Assembly: GCA_028687585.1 (NCBI GenBank)
Contig: JAQTZV010000015.1
Coordinates: 62,001 to 126,000 of the forward strand
Origin: Desulfuromonadaceae bacterium
GTDB taxonomy: Bacteria; Desulfobacterota; Desulfuromonadia; Geobacterales; Pseudopelobacteraceae
DNA: 64,000 nucleotides
Reading direction: 5' to 3'
A program made the position numbers and the translations under genes. Of this stretch, positions 1 to 9,467 are shown one piece after another; position 1 is the stretch's first letter; each line of letters opens with the position of its first letter. The notes beneath the pieces are model-generated. The model was not told the DNA's origin. It worked only from the letters and a program-made list of their open reading frames with translations, and searched no databases.

Positions 1-2
1 AT

Positions 3-620
3 TCATCTGAGAAGAATATGAAGAAAGCGGCGGAGAAAATGAATACAGCCTATCAGTCGCCAGCATTCCAGAGTCGTCTGAAGGCTGAAACAGAGCGCAT
101 CAAACACGAACTCTTCGGTACTGCCGTTGAGCAATATTATCCTGACAGCGGCAATCCGGTTCCAGTCCAAGGTAAGTTGGCAGTGGATGAGAGGATTTAC
201 GTTTTTGTTTCATCCTCAATGCCGATACAGGCTACCAGGAATTATGCCGCTTCAATTGCGAAGTACGGCGACCCGAGGATTATGATGGTGCTGCGCGGCT
301 TTGTTGGCGGTGTAGGCAAGATTCAGCCGACGATTGATCTGGTTGGCAGGGTGTTACAGCGTGAGTCGGGATGTAATCCGATAACTGATGGCGAATGTGA
401 AATATTGCCAGTGCCGTTTGGCGTGGATCCACTTCTGTTTCGCCGTTACGGGATTGATCGTGTCCCCGCTGTTGTTTATGTCAGTGGCATCAAAGCCGAA
501 GACGCAAGTTTAAGCGAAGGTGATACCAAGAATGCTGCTATTTCAGAATATTGGACTATATTTGGTGATGCAAAGCTCGAATATCTTGTTGAGCAGATCC
601 AGAGAGATTCTGGTTCGTAG
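3..620 (+). CDS. trbC: F-type conjugation protein TrbC, 5' end outside the window
   Basis: TrbC of F-type type IV secretion is a periplasmic protein needed for pilus assembly. The reading frame is open to the window edge. The first in-frame ATG at 18 is followed by soluble sequence with no signal peptide, so the true start and export signal probably lie upstream. The core resembles the thioredoxin-like TrbC_Ftype domain: a VFVSSSMP strand near residue 63, a long helix, then VLRGFVGG, and a RVPAVVYV strand near residue 150. The family call rests on these motifs and on F-type partners (TrbI, TraF peptidase, TraG) at 43-49 kb. It is the last transfer gene before the cargo region. Confidence 0.8.
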   Translation, partial: SSEKNMKKAAEKMNTAYQSPAFQSRLKAETERIKHELFGTAVEQYYPDSGNPVPVQGKLAVDERIYVFVSSSMPIQATRNYAASIAKYGDPRIMMVLRGFVGGVGKIQPTIDLVGRVLQRESGCNPITDGECEILPVPFGVDPLLFRRYGIDRVPAVVYVSGIKAEDASLSEGDTKNAAISEYWTIFGDAKLEYLVEQIQRDSGS

Positions 621-701
621 AGTTTGCAGAAGCTGGTTGCTCGTTGACCGTACACAATATCTATGGTAGGAGTTCACCTCTATTTTTAAGGGGTCCTATT
701 T

Positions 702-869
702 ATGACACTGATGGAAGATGACTTACTGGCGGCGCTGAAAGAACTACAGGAAGCATCACTGGCTATGACAACTGGTAAACTTCCATCTGCCAGTGACCTG
801 GAGAGATTTCATCGGGCTATTGAGTGGTCGAAACGGGTTATTTCTCTTGCAGAGAGCGGAACCAAATAA
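702..869 (+). CDS. small protein of unknown function, 55 aa
   Basis: A 55-codon frame starts at ATG 702, with a purine-rich AAGGGG about eight bases upstream, and ends 37 bases before the HU gene. The product is acidic in its first third (MTLMEDDLLAALKELQE) and predicted mostly helical. There is no cysteine, signal peptide or membrane segment. It lies on the same strand between trbC and HU, so it is probably co-transcribed with them. I do not recognise it. The ribosome-binding site and position support it as a real gene. Confidence 0.5.
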   Translation: MTLMEDDLLAALKELQEASLAMTTGKLPSASDLERFHRAIEWSKRVISLAESGTK

Positions 870-906
870 TCGAGAAATCATCCCTCACAAAAATCAAGGA
901 GAGAAC

Positions 907-1179
907 ATGACAAAGGCAGAGTTTGTGGCAAAAGTAGCTGAGAAAGCTGAATTAAAAAAAGTGGATGCAGAGAAGGCGGTCAACGCTTTCTTTGAAACAG
1001 TTTCTGAGACCTTGAAAGCTGGTGACAAAATCAGCTTTACCGGTTTTGGTTCGTTTGAAGTGGCTGAACGTGCAGCCAGAGAGGGGCGCAATCCCAAAAC
1101 CGGAGAGAAAATGCAGATCAGCGCGACCAAAGCTCCCAAGTTTAAAGCAGGTAAGGGTTTGAAAGACGCCGTCGCTTAA
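907..1179 (+). CDS. HU-family DNA-binding protein
   Basis: A 90-residue histone-like protein that bends DNA without strict sequence specificity. It starts MTKAEFVAKVAEKA, has the FTGFGSFEV strand near residue 43, and the GRNPKTGE arm tip near residue 60 that inserts into the minor groove. Length matches the family. ATG 907 is chosen over earlier in-frame starts because AAGGAGAG sits just upstream and the family begins here. A strong hairpin follows it. On a mobile element such proteins may help recombination, transfer initiation or silencing of cargo genes. A second relative, an IHF-alpha, lies at 31235. Confidence 0.93.
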   Translation: MTKAEFVAKVAEKAELKKVDAEKAVNAFFETVSETLKAGDKISFTGFGSFEVAERAAREGRNPKTGEKMQISATKAPKFKAGKGLKDAVA

Positions 1180-1198
1180 TTCGCCAGTCAGAGTAGAG

Positions 1199-1240
1199 AA
1201 ACAGTAATAGCCACATCGTGAGATGTGGCTATTACTGTTT
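1199..1240 (+). terminator. 19-bp perfect stem-loop after the HU gene
   Basis: The arms 1199-1217 and 1222-1240 are perfect inverse complements with a GTGA loop. The right arm ends in TTT. It lies 19 bases past the HU stop codon and is best read as a transcription terminator closing the trbC-HU unit. The stem begins and ends AAACAG...CTGTTT, so it could also work on the opposite strand. Confidence 0.8.
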
Positions 1241-1389
1241 CCGGGAAGAAAGCATTATTTGTGGAATCAGTGAGCAACTTGACCCGAATCCCTCAAATCC
1301 CATATTGCCGACCTGAACTCGACTTTTTAATCATTCCTTGTTTGACGACCGATGCTATTCAGCGTATACATCTGGACTCTTATAATTCA

Positions 1390-2379
1390 ATGAAATCAAG
1401 CAGTATAAGGGAAATCATGGGTGATCAACTGTACCTGGAACGTTTTGTCTGGTTCGACCATGAGGCTCGCCGCGAGCGATTTCCCAATGCTAACACGCTT
1501 GGAGAGCATTTTGAGATTGCTCCAAAAACGGCTCAGCGGTCGATAGATCATTTCCGTGATCGTCTCCTTGCACCTCTTGAATATGATAAATCCCGAAAGG
1601 GCTATTTCTACACAGACCCTACCTTTCAGCTGCCTGTTATCCGTATCTCAGAAGAAGAGCTTCTTGCACTCCTTATATCCCGTAAACTGATTACTGAAGC
1701 TTCAGCAGGATTTTTGGCTGACGAATTGGGGAGTGTTTCTGCCCGGCTTGGTTCGTTGCTATCTGCCAACCTGCCTGGGAGGGCACGGCCTGAAGATGCT
1801 TTTTCCTTCCGCTGGAAGAACATTAGCCCCACTGATCCGCTGATCTTCAAGATAGTTACCTCAGCGCTGCTTCAGGGCAAACAGCTCACCTTTTGCTATT
1901 ACTCCCCCACCGCTAGCAATTGCACCATGCGCACCGTAGAGCCTCACCATATGGTCAACTACATGGGCAACTGGCACTTGATCGCTTTCTGCCACTTGCG
2001 TGGTGATTGGCGTGATTTTGTTCTGGGCAGGATGACTCTCAGCAATGTAGAGGGAACAGCTTTCCAAATTCGAGAAAAAGATGAATGGCAACCGTTTCTG
2101 CACAACACCTTCGGTATTTTCCAGAACCGGAAGAGCTTCAATGTTGTGTTGCGCTTTACCCCGGAGCGTTCCCGCTGGATCAAGGGTGAAATGTGGCATG
2201 AGGCACAAACTGAGATAGTTCAGGATGACGGTTCATTGGTACGTACCGTTCCGGCGTCTCACGAAGCAGAAATCATGATGGAGATCCTCAAGCACGGTTC
2301 TCATGTTGAAGTGCTGGAACCAGAGTGGTTGCGGGAGAAGATCATCAAGGAAATGAAGGATGCAGTAAATAAATATTGA
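1390..2379 (+). CDS. WYL-domain transcriptional regulator
   Basis: Predicted DNA-binding regulator of 329 aa. The N-terminal part (residues 15-60) contains a winged-helix segment, NTLGEHFEIAPKTAQRSIDHF. The middle has a WYL core (residues 155-235) with the RTVEPHHMVNYMGNWHLIAFC pattern and an R-x-F-x-L-G-R-M segment, and a WCX-like C-terminus follows. ATG 1417, preceded by AAGGGA, is an equally good start. The longer frame back to 1225 is rejected because it begins inside the terminator stem. WYL proteins often control defence cassettes by sensing a nucleic-acid ligand. This one stands directly upstream of the PLD-helicase/methylase operon and probably regulates it. The 267 bases before that operon show no other gene. 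Confidence 0.82.
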   Translation: MKSSSIREIMGDQLYLERFVWFDHEARRERFPNANTLGEHFEIAPKTAQRSIDHFRDRLLAPLEYDKSRKGYFYTDPTFQLPVIRISEEELLALLISRKLITEASAGFLADELGSVSARLGSLLSANLPGRARPEDAFSFRWKNISPTDPLIFKIVTSALLQGKQLTFCYYSPTASNCTMRTVEPHHMVNYMGNWHLIAFCHLRGDWRDFVLGRMTLSNVEGTAFQIREKDEWQPFLHNTFGIFQNRKSFNVVLRFTPERSRWIKGEMWHEAQTEIVQDDGSLVRTVPASHEAEIMMEILKHGSHVEVLEPEWLREKIIKEMKDAVNKY

Positions 2380-2646
2380 GTATAGGTCGCTAGATGGGGG
2401 AGGTTGTGTGGTAAGGTGTGCGCAACTTGAGACGTAGTCAGCAAAGCCGCTGCCTATAAGATTGTCATCCACGGCGCCTCTACCAGGGGGCTTTGATTTT
2501 CTTCTTGTCGTTCCCGCGCACATACGTCACATAAAGCGGGTATTGGTGCGGTCTAGCTGGTGTTTTGTAGGGATTGAAAGTATGTTTTATGGTAGGGATG
2601 TATGAGCTAAAGAATGGTTTTGAAATATTATGAAAGGCTGTAACTA

Positions 2647-5600
2647 ATGCAAACAGACCTCACCTTCTTCACTAACGAGACAGGTTCAACCCTGCTTGAT
2701 CGATTCAGAAAGACCCTCAAGGACGTAAAATTCTTTGACGTCTTGGTTGGATATTTCCGCACCAGCGGCTTTCACAATCTGCACGAGTCCTTTGAATCCA
2801 TCGACAAAATACGCATCCTCGTTGGCTTGAATGTAGACCGCAAAGCCTTTGAAATTATCGATACCCACCGTTTACAAACCTCTCTGGATTTTGAATCTCA
2901 TAAGCGTACCAAAGAAATATTTGCTGATTCAGTGACCGCCGAGATGGATCATTCTCCTGATAACTATGAGACCGAGCTGGGTGTCAGAAAGTTTATCGAG
3001 TTCCTGCAATCCGGCAAAATGGAGATCAAGGCATATCCAAGTAGTAATATTCACGCTAAGGTTTATATCAGCAGGTTTGATGAGGATGATCGTGACTTCG
3101 GCAGGGTTATCACCGGATCAAGTAATTTTTCTGAGTCCGGTATGGTGGCAAACCGTGAATTTAACGTTGAGCTAAAAGACCGCTCAGATGTGGAATTCGC
3201 CTTAACCCAGTTTGAAGAACTTTGGAAAGACGCCGTTGATCTTTCTAAAGAGTATGTGGACACCATCAACGATAAAACCTGGCTCAACGACCAGATTACC
3301 CCCTACCACCTTTATCTGAAGCTCCTGTACGAATACTTTAAAGAAGACATAAACATCGACCAGGATTTTGAAGCTTATCTTCCAGAAGGCTTCATGGAAC
3401 TGGATTACCAGAAACAAGCCGTAATATCGGCTAAAAAAATACTTGATGGCTACAACGGGGTATTTCTGTCGGATGTTGTCGGTTTGGGAAAAACGTTCAT
3501 TTCTGCATTACTGGCGCAGCAGTTGCGGGGTAAAATCCTGATTATCTGCCCTCCGGTATTGAAGGAATACTGGGAGGATACCTTTCGTGATTTTGGTGTA
3601 CGTGGGTTCAAGGTAGAATCACTCGGCAAGCTTGAGCAGATCATCAAAGATGGGGCTGAGCAGTTTGATTATATTTTCATAGATGAAGCTCACCGTTTTC
3701 GTAATGAGGTAACTCAAGGTTATGAGTTACTCCATCAAATATGTTTCGGCAAGAAGGTTATCCTCGTATCTGCGACACCGCTCAATAACACCGTTGAGGA
3801 CATCTACAGCCAGCTTAAGCTCTTTCAGATACCGAAGAAAAGCACAATACCAGGCATTCCTGATCTGGAAAAATTCTTTGCCAGCCTGAAAAGTCGTCTT
3901 GATAAATATTCTAAGGCTGACCCTGAGTACATCCCCCAGGTAAAAGAGGTCTCGCGTGAGTTGCGGGAAAAGATTCTCAAGTACGTTATGGTGAGGCGGA
4001 CGAGAACAGAAGTCCTCAACTTCTTTAAGTCTGATATGGAAAAGCAGGGCATGTTTTTTCCGGAACTGGCCGATCCCAACCGGATTATTTACACTTTTGA
4101 CGACAGCACGGACATTGTATTCAGTACTACCATTGATTCACTTAAAGACTTCAGTTATGCCCGTTATACCCCTCTTCTTTTTCTGAAAGCCCCAGTGTCT
4201 GAATTTGAAATGCAGTCACAGCGAAACATTGGCGGTTTTATGAAGGGTATTCTGGTCAAGCGTCTGGAAAGCAGCTTTCATGCCTTTGGTAATACCCTGC
4301 GCCGGTTCATCGAGTCCTATCAGAAGTTCATCGATATGTACAACCAAGGTACGGTCTATATCAGTAAAAAGGTGAATGTGTATGACTTCCTTGATGAAGA
4401 TAACGAGGAAGCACTGTTGAAGTTTGTTGAACTGGACAAAGTGCAGAAATACAGTGCGGATGAGTTTACCGATGATTTTATTGCCAAGCTGAACTGTGAC
4501 CTGAAGCTGTTGCAAGAGATTCAAAAGCTGTGGGTAGGCGTGACCACTGATCCTAAACTGGAGCAATTTGTAAGCGAGTTACGGAAGAATCCTATCCTGA
4601 AGGGTAAAAAGCTGATCACCTTTACCGAATCAAAGGAAACTGGTGATTACCTCTACCACAAGTTGAATAAAGAGTTCCCAGGTCTGGTTATGTTCTTCTC
4701 CAGTGCTGGTGGATTACATAATGGTGCCGAACATTCAATACCGGTGGCTCGTAATATCGTTAAGGAGAACTTTGACCCCAAGGGCAAACAGCAGCAAGAT
4801 GATATCCGTATCCTGATTACCACCGATGTACTGGCTGAAGGTATCAACCTCCATCGTTCCAATATCGTCATCAACTACGATCTACCTTGGAATCCAACTC
4901 GTATTCTGCAGCGTGTCGGACGTGTCAATCGTGTGGGTACCGAGCATAATAAGGTCCATGTATTCAACTTCTTTCCTACCGCTCAATCAGACGCTCACCT
5001 TGGGCTTGAGGCTAATATTAAGGCCAAGCTTCAGGCCTTTCATGACACTCTCGGTGAAGATGCAAAATATCTCTCTGATGAAGAGCAGATCACAACCCAT
5101 GAGCTGTTCGGCGATTATCTGTACAAGAAACTGAATGATAAAAAGAACCTTGAAGGTGAGGATGAAGGGGAACGGTCAGAACTGGAATATCTTCAGAAGA
5201 TCCGTGACCTACGGGATAAAGATCCTAACCTGTTTGAAAAGATCAAGCGATTGCCAAAAAAATCCCGCTCCTGTCAAGGTCTCGAAAGACTCAAAGAGGA
5301 CAAGGTAATTACCTTCTTCCGTAAGGGCAAACTGAAAAAGTTCTGTCTATCTGACAGTTCCGCAGTGCAGGAAGTTACCTTCTTTGAGGCGGCAGGCCTT
5401 TTCGAGTGTCAACCTGATACCGCCAAGCTGACATTACCAAAAGAATTCTATCCTTTGTTGGAGCGCAACAAACAGGAATTCGACCTGTTGACTTCCGGTG
5501 AGGTATACGAAAAGTCCGGTCATGGCAGCAAATCAAACGAGAGCTATATCGTCAAGCGTTTGAAAGGAAATGACATAAAGCACTTCAAGGGTTTCACCGA

Positions 5601-5841
5601 TGATGACGAGGACTTCATCAAGGCGGTACTGAAGGCTTTTGAGGACGGCATCATTCCGAAAAACACCAGCAAGCGGATCAAGGCAGAACTGGAGAAGGAA
5701 ATCAATCCTCTCAAGGTATTGGCTATCCTGAAGAATAATATCCCGGTCTCCCTGCTGACAGGAGGCCACCCAACTCAGGCCTTTGACCATTTCACCAGAG
5801 AAGTAATCTTGTCTGAATACCTTGTCGGAAAAGCGAGTTGA
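2647..5841 (+). CDS. PLD-nuclease/SF2 helicase fusion (restriction-like)
   Basis: A 1,064-aa protein. The N-terminus carries one phospholipase D-type nuclease motif, with NIHAKVYI near residue 135 and GSSNFSESG near 160. An SF2 helicase core follows: Q-like DYQKQA near 257, Walker A VVGLGKT near 278, DEAH near 346, SATPLNN near 376, and helicase-C motif VI QRVGRVNRVG near 755. It would use ATP to move along or remodel DNA and may cut through the PLD domain, probably as a dimer since only one HKD motif is present. GAAAGG precedes the ATG. The methylase gene starts two bases after its stop, so the two act as a restriction-modification-like pair. Translocases in DISARM and related systems have similar parts, but the other DISARM genes are absent. 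Confidence 0.85.
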   Translation: MQTDLTFFTNETGSTLLDRFRKTLKDVKFFDVLVGYFRTSGFHNLHESFESIDKIRILVGLNVDRKAFEIIDTHRLQTSLDFESHKRTKEIFADSVTAEMDHSPDNYETELGVRKFIEFLQSGKMEIKAYPSSNIHAKVYISRFDEDDRDFGRVITGSSNFSESGMVANREFNVELKDRSDVEFALTQFEELWKDAVDLSKEYVDTINDKTWLNDQITPYHLYLKLLYEYFKEDINIDQDFEAYLPEGFMELDYQKQAVISAKKILDGYNGVFLSDVVGLGKTFISALLAQQLRGKILIICPPVLKEYWEDTFRDFGVRGFKVESLGKLEQIIKDGAEQFDYIFIDEAHRFRNEVTQGYELLHQICFGKKVILVSATPLNNTVEDIYSQLKLFQIPKKSTIPGIPDLEKFFASLKSRLDKYSKADPEYIPQVKEVSRELREKILKYVMVRRTRTEVLNFFKSDMEKQGMFFPELADPNRIIYTFDDSTDIVFSTTIDSLKDFSYARYTPLLFLKAPVSEFEMQSQRNIGGFMKGILVKRLESSFHAFGNTLRRFIESYQKFIDMYNQGTVYISKKVNVYDFLDEDNEEALLKFVELDKVQKYSADEFTDDFIAKLNCDLKLLQEIQKLWVGVTTDPKLEQFVSELRKNPILKGKKLITFTESKETGDYLYHKLNKEFPGLVMFFSSAGGLHNGAEHSIPVARNIVKENFDPKGKQQQDDIRILITTDVLAEGINLHRSNIVINYDLPWNPTRILQRVGRVNRVGTEHNKVHVFNFFPTAQSDAHLGLEANIKAKLQAFHDTLGEDAKYLSDEEQITTHELFGDYLYKKLNDKKNLEGEDEGERSELEYLQKIRDLRDKDPNLFEKIKRLPKKSRSCQGLERLKEDKVITFFRKGKLKKFCLSDSSAVQEVTFFEAAGLFECQPDTAKLTLPKEFYPLLERNKQEFDLLTSGEVYEKSGHGSKSNESYIVKRLKGNDIKHFKGFTDDDEDFIKAVLKAFEDGIIPKNTSKRIKAELEKEINPLKVLAILKNNIPVSLLTGGHPTQAFDHFTREVILSEYLVGKAS

Positions 5842-5843
5842 GC

Positions 5844-8800
5844 ATGCTTGAACAGGAAGCACGGCGAATCATAGCGGATACCTTCAACCAGCCATACGAT
5901 GAAACACGTTTTCGATATCTTATCCGTAACCTCATCAACGGCATAGAAGAACTGTCCTCCCACCCTATCACCGGAAATATAATCCCGGACAGCTTCAGCA
6001 AGCATGTCAGCAAATATACCCGCATCGGCAAGTACACCGATCCCGACGGCAACCGGATCGATGTCCTGGCTGTTCACTTAAAACGAGAAGCTGCCCTGGA
6101 TCAGGCGCGAACCATTCAACGAAACTTCATAGCACACTACCTTAACGGTGGCCGTGGCGGCATGCTTCGAGACGCAGCCATCGTTGCCTTCTACACCGAT
6201 GACCCCGATGACTGGCGGTTTTCCTTTGTCCGGATGGATTATAAAACAGAGCAAGATGAAAAGGGCAAGGTACGGGTCAAATCCGAATTGACCCCTGCAC
6301 GGCGCTATTCCTTTCTGGTCGGAAAATATGAACCGAATCATACCGCCCAGCAGCAATTTGCCGGTCTTTTGCGGGATGAGAAAGCCCCCCCCCTGACAGA
6401 ACTTGAAAATGCCTTCCGGATTGAATCGGTCACAAAGAAATTCTTTGAAGAATACAAAGGCCTGTTCCTGAAGCTCAAGGATGAACTGGACGAACTTGTG
6501 CTGAAGGATTTGGCCATTCGGGAAGATTTTGCAGAAAAGGAGGTAGACACAGCCAACTTTGTCAAGAAGCTGCTGGGACAAATTGTCTTTCTCTATTTTT
6601 TGCAGAAAAAAGGATGGCTGGGGGTCGGCCGGGACGAGACCGGCAAATTCAAGAACTGGGGAAGCGGTCCGAAGGACTTTCTGCGCAAGCTGTTCAATAA
6701 AGAGATTGGTACAGGATATCAAAACTTTTTCAATGACGTGCTGGAGCCGCTTTTTTATGAAGCGCTCGCCTATCCTCGCGAAAATGATATTTACATCGGC
6801 CTTGATTGCAAAATCCCCTTTCTGAATGGTGGCCTTTTCGAACCAATCGCAGGCTACAACTGGCAGGAAACCAACATTTTTCTTCGCAATGAAACCTTTG
6901 CCAAAATCTTCGAGACATTCGATAACTATAATTTCACCGTCCGTGAAGATGAACCGCTGGAAAAAGAAGTGGCTGTTGACCCGGAAATGTTGGGGAAGGT
7001 TTTTGAAAATCTGCTGGAGGTCGTGGACCGCAAATCAAAAGGCGCTTTCTATACTCCGCGTGAAATAGTCCACTACATGTGTCAGGAAGGCTTGATCAAC
7101 TATTTGGATACGACTCTAAATCAGAATGTGACGGGAGAACAGGAGTGTCTTTGCCTGGATAGTAACGCCCCAGCGCAGAGTGTCGCTAGAGCCGAGATTG
7201 GAACCTTCGTCCGCACAGGTGAGTTTCTTGCGGAAAATGACCGAAGGGTTGTCAGCCAAGGGAAAGAAACTAAAACCTATTCATGGCTCATGCCAGCAAG
7301 TATTCGCGATAATGCTTTTCTGATTGACGAAGCTTTGGAGACTATTAGAATTTGCGACCCGGCAATAGGATCCGGCGCTTTTCCAGTCGGTGTTTTGCAT
7401 GAAATAGTCAAGGCGCGTGAAGTGCTGACTACGTATATTGGAGACAGCCTGGAACGGACCCGTTACAAATTCAAACGTCATGCCATTCAGGAATCTATTT
7501 TCGGTGTCGATATCGATCCAGGCGCAGTAGAGATAGCCAAACTGCGGCTATGGCTCTCCCTGGTGGTAGATGAAGACGACTATCACACCATCAACCCCCT
7601 TCCTAACCTTGATTACAAGATCATGCAGGGAAACAGCCTCTTTGAGGAATACGAAGGGATCAAGCTTTTTGACGACCGGCTGATAAAGACCGATTACTCG
7701 GAAAACATGCAGAATATCGAGATGGCGGACAAGAGGCTGGCCAAGTTACAAAAGGAATATTTGGAGCTGCATAAAAAGGGGCATCTTAATCAGGCAGAAA
7801 AGAAAAGGCTGAAGACGGAGATCAAGAAGCAGACCGCACTGATAACCAGTCTGCACGAGGAGAGCGCCGCAGAAAGTGACCACGTAGGACTTTTCCATTT
7901 TGGCAGCGATGCCTTCAAAACAGCGGATGAACTCAAATTACTGCACAAAAGGATTTTCGATGTTTCCCAGAAGTCGGTAAAAGACGGGCTGCGTAAGCAG
8001 ATTGAAGCGCTGGAGTGGCGACTGATTGATGAGACTCTGAAGGAACAGGGGAAATTGGATGCACTCGAAAGGATTCAATCTTTAAAAAAATCGAGCCACA
8101 AGCCTTTTTTCATTTGGAAACTGCACTTTTCCGAAGTGTTTCTGGATAAGGGTGGTTTTGATCTGGTGATCGCCAACCCACCGTATGTGCGGCATGAGGC
8201 AATCAAGGCGATTAAACCGGGACTGGCGAAGGAATTCGGCAGCTTTTATTGCGGTACCGCTGACCTTTATACCTATTTCTATAAGAAAGGGCTCGATTTA
8301 CTGAAACCAGCCGGGCATCTCTGTTTCATCGCCCCCAACAAGTTCATGAGGGCCGGATATGGCAAAAATACCCGTGTTCTGCTTGGTTGTGAGTCAACTC
8401 CCAAGGTGGTGATTGATTTTGGTGATCTTCCCATTTTCGACGCCACCACGTATCCATCAATCCTGTTGCTCGAAAAACGTCAGCCGACACTTAAGAAAGA
8501 AACACTCACCGTCACTTTTACCGAAGCGGCCCAGTTGGAGCGATTGGAAGAAACCATCGCCGCCGTTGGTTTCAGCATGCCTATTTCGGCGCTAAAAGCA
8601 GAGGGGTGGACTCTGGAGCGGCACGACGTACTGGCTCTCATGGCGAAACTGTGCAAGGCCGGTACACCGTTGGGTGATTATGTTCAAGGCAGGTTTTACC
8701 GGGGCGTTCTCACTGGCCTGAATAAGGCATTCGTCATCGACGAGGCGACTAGAACGCAACTTATTGCCGATGATCCAAAAAGTTCTGAATTGATCAAGCC

Positions 8801-9467
8801 GTGGATGCGAGGGCGAGATATTCGTAAGTGGAAAGCCCAGTGGGCGGGGTTGTATGTCATCTTTACGCGACGTGGTACCGACATCGAGAAATATCCAGCT
8901 ATCAAGCGCCATTTGGTGCAGTTCCAGGAAGATTTAGAGCCGAAAAAAGAAAAGCTTAAACAGGAATTTAAAAAGAATAAAGACGATGCAAAGGTTAAGG
9001 GGCGGAAACCCGGATCATATAACTGGTTTGAAATTCAGGATAACATCGCCTATTTTGAAGAATTCGAAAAAGTTAAGATCGTTTACCAGGAAATCGCAAC
9101 TTTCCAGTCGTTTGGTTATGCTGAATCCGGATGTTTCTGCAACAACAAATGCTTCCTAATTTCCCACAAAGATGACTTTCTTTTGTCCCTGTTAAATAGC
9201 AAACTGTTTTGGTGGTTCCTGGGCAATTTAACATCAGGCCTTGTGGGTGGGGCACGCGCCATGCAAATGCCTTACATGGAACAACTCCCTATCTTCCCAG
9301 CCACCGACACCCAGAAAGCCCCCATCATCGAGCGTGTCCAGAAAATCCTCGCCAATCCCAACAGCCCTGCCGTTCCGCAACTTGAGGCGGAGATTGACCG
9401 GTTGGTTTATGAACTTTATGGGCTGACGGAGGAGGAGATTGCGTTGGTGGAGGGAAAGAATAAATGA
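5844..9467 (+). CDS. Eco57I/type IIG-like adenine-N6 DNA methyltransferase
   Basis: A 1,207-aa protein with a probable N-terminal accessory or nuclease-like region (residues 1-380). The methylase domain has FYTPREIV near residue 402, SAM-binding motif I CDPAIGSGAF near 505 and catalytic NPPY near 777. A helical insert (about 620-740) splits the methylase. The C-terminal 350 residues should form a TaqI-like target-recognition domain, ending in the EIDRLVYELYGL signature common to this class. It would methylate adenine in a specific site and mark self DNA for the upstream helicase. ATG 5844 is preferred over TTG 5838, which lies in the upstream stop region. The stop overlaps the next ATG (ATGA). 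Confidence 0.85.
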   Translation: MLEQEARRIIADTFNQPYDETRFRYLIRNLINGIEELSSHPITGNIIPDSFSKHVSKYTRIGKYTDPDGNRIDVLAVHLKREAALDQARTIQRNFIAHYLNGGRGGMLRDAAIVAFYTDDPDDWRFSFVRMDYKTEQDEKGKVRVKSELTPARRYSFLVGKYEPNHTAQQQFAGLLRDEKAPPLTELENAFRIESVTKKFFEEYKGLFLKLKDELDELVLKDLAIREDFAEKEVDTANFVKKLLGQIVFLYFLQKKGWLGVGRDETGKFKNWGSGPKDFLRKLFNKEIGTGYQNFFNDVLEPLFYEALAYPRENDIYIGLDCKIPFLNGGLFEPIAGYNWQETNIFLRNETFAKIFETFDNYNFTVREDEPLEKEVAVDPEMLGKVFENLLEVVDRKSKGAFYTPREIVHYMCQEGLINYLDTTLNQNVTGEQECLCLDSNAPAQSVARAEIGTFVRTGEFLAENDRRVVSQGKETKTYSWLMPASIRDNAFLIDEALETIRICDPAIGSGAFPVGVLHEIVKAREVLTTYIGDSLERTRYKFKRHAIQESIFGVDIDPGAVEIAKLRLWLSLVVDEDDYHTINPLPNLDYKIMQGNSLFEEYEGIKLFDDRLIKTDYSENMQNIEMADKRLAKLQKEYLELHKKGHLNQAEKKRLKTEIKKQTALITSLHEESAAESDHVGLFHFGSDAFKTADELKLLHKRIFDVSQKSVKDGLRKQIEALEWRLIDETLKEQGKLDALERIQSLKKSSHKPFFIWKLHFSEVFLDKGGFDLVIANPPYVRHEAIKAIKPGLAKEFGSFYCGTADLYTYFYKKGLDLLKPAGHLCFIAPNKFMRAGYGKNTRVLLGCESTPKVVIDFGDLPIFDATTYPSILLLEKRQPTLKKETLTVTFTEAAQLERLEETIAAVGFSMPISALKAEGWTLERHDVLALMAKLCKAGTPLGDYVQGRFYRGVLTGLNKAFVIDEATRTQLIADDPKSSELIKPWMRGRDIRKWKAQWAGLYVIFTRRGTDIEKYPAIKRHLVQFQEDLEPKKEKLKQEFKKNKDDAKVKGRKPGSYNWFEIQDNIAYFEEFEKVKIVYQEIATFQSFGYAESGCFCNNKCFLISHKDDFLLSLLNSKLFWWFLGNLTSGLVGGARAMQMPYMEQLPIFPATDTQKAPIIERVQKILANPNSPAVPQLEAEIDRLVYELYGLTEEEIALVEGKNK

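Noticed and set aside
1225..1389. Longer N-terminus of the WYL regulator
   Set aside because: The GTG at 1225 lies inside the right arm of the HU terminator and no ribosome site precedes it.
6078..6722. A 214-codon minus-strand frame
   Set aside because: It overlaps the clearly coding methylase and has no recognisable domain or ribosome site.
2647..9467. DISARM or BREX
   Set aside because: A helicase, PLD motif and methylase are present, but drmA/drmB-like, pglZ, brxC or brxL genes are not.
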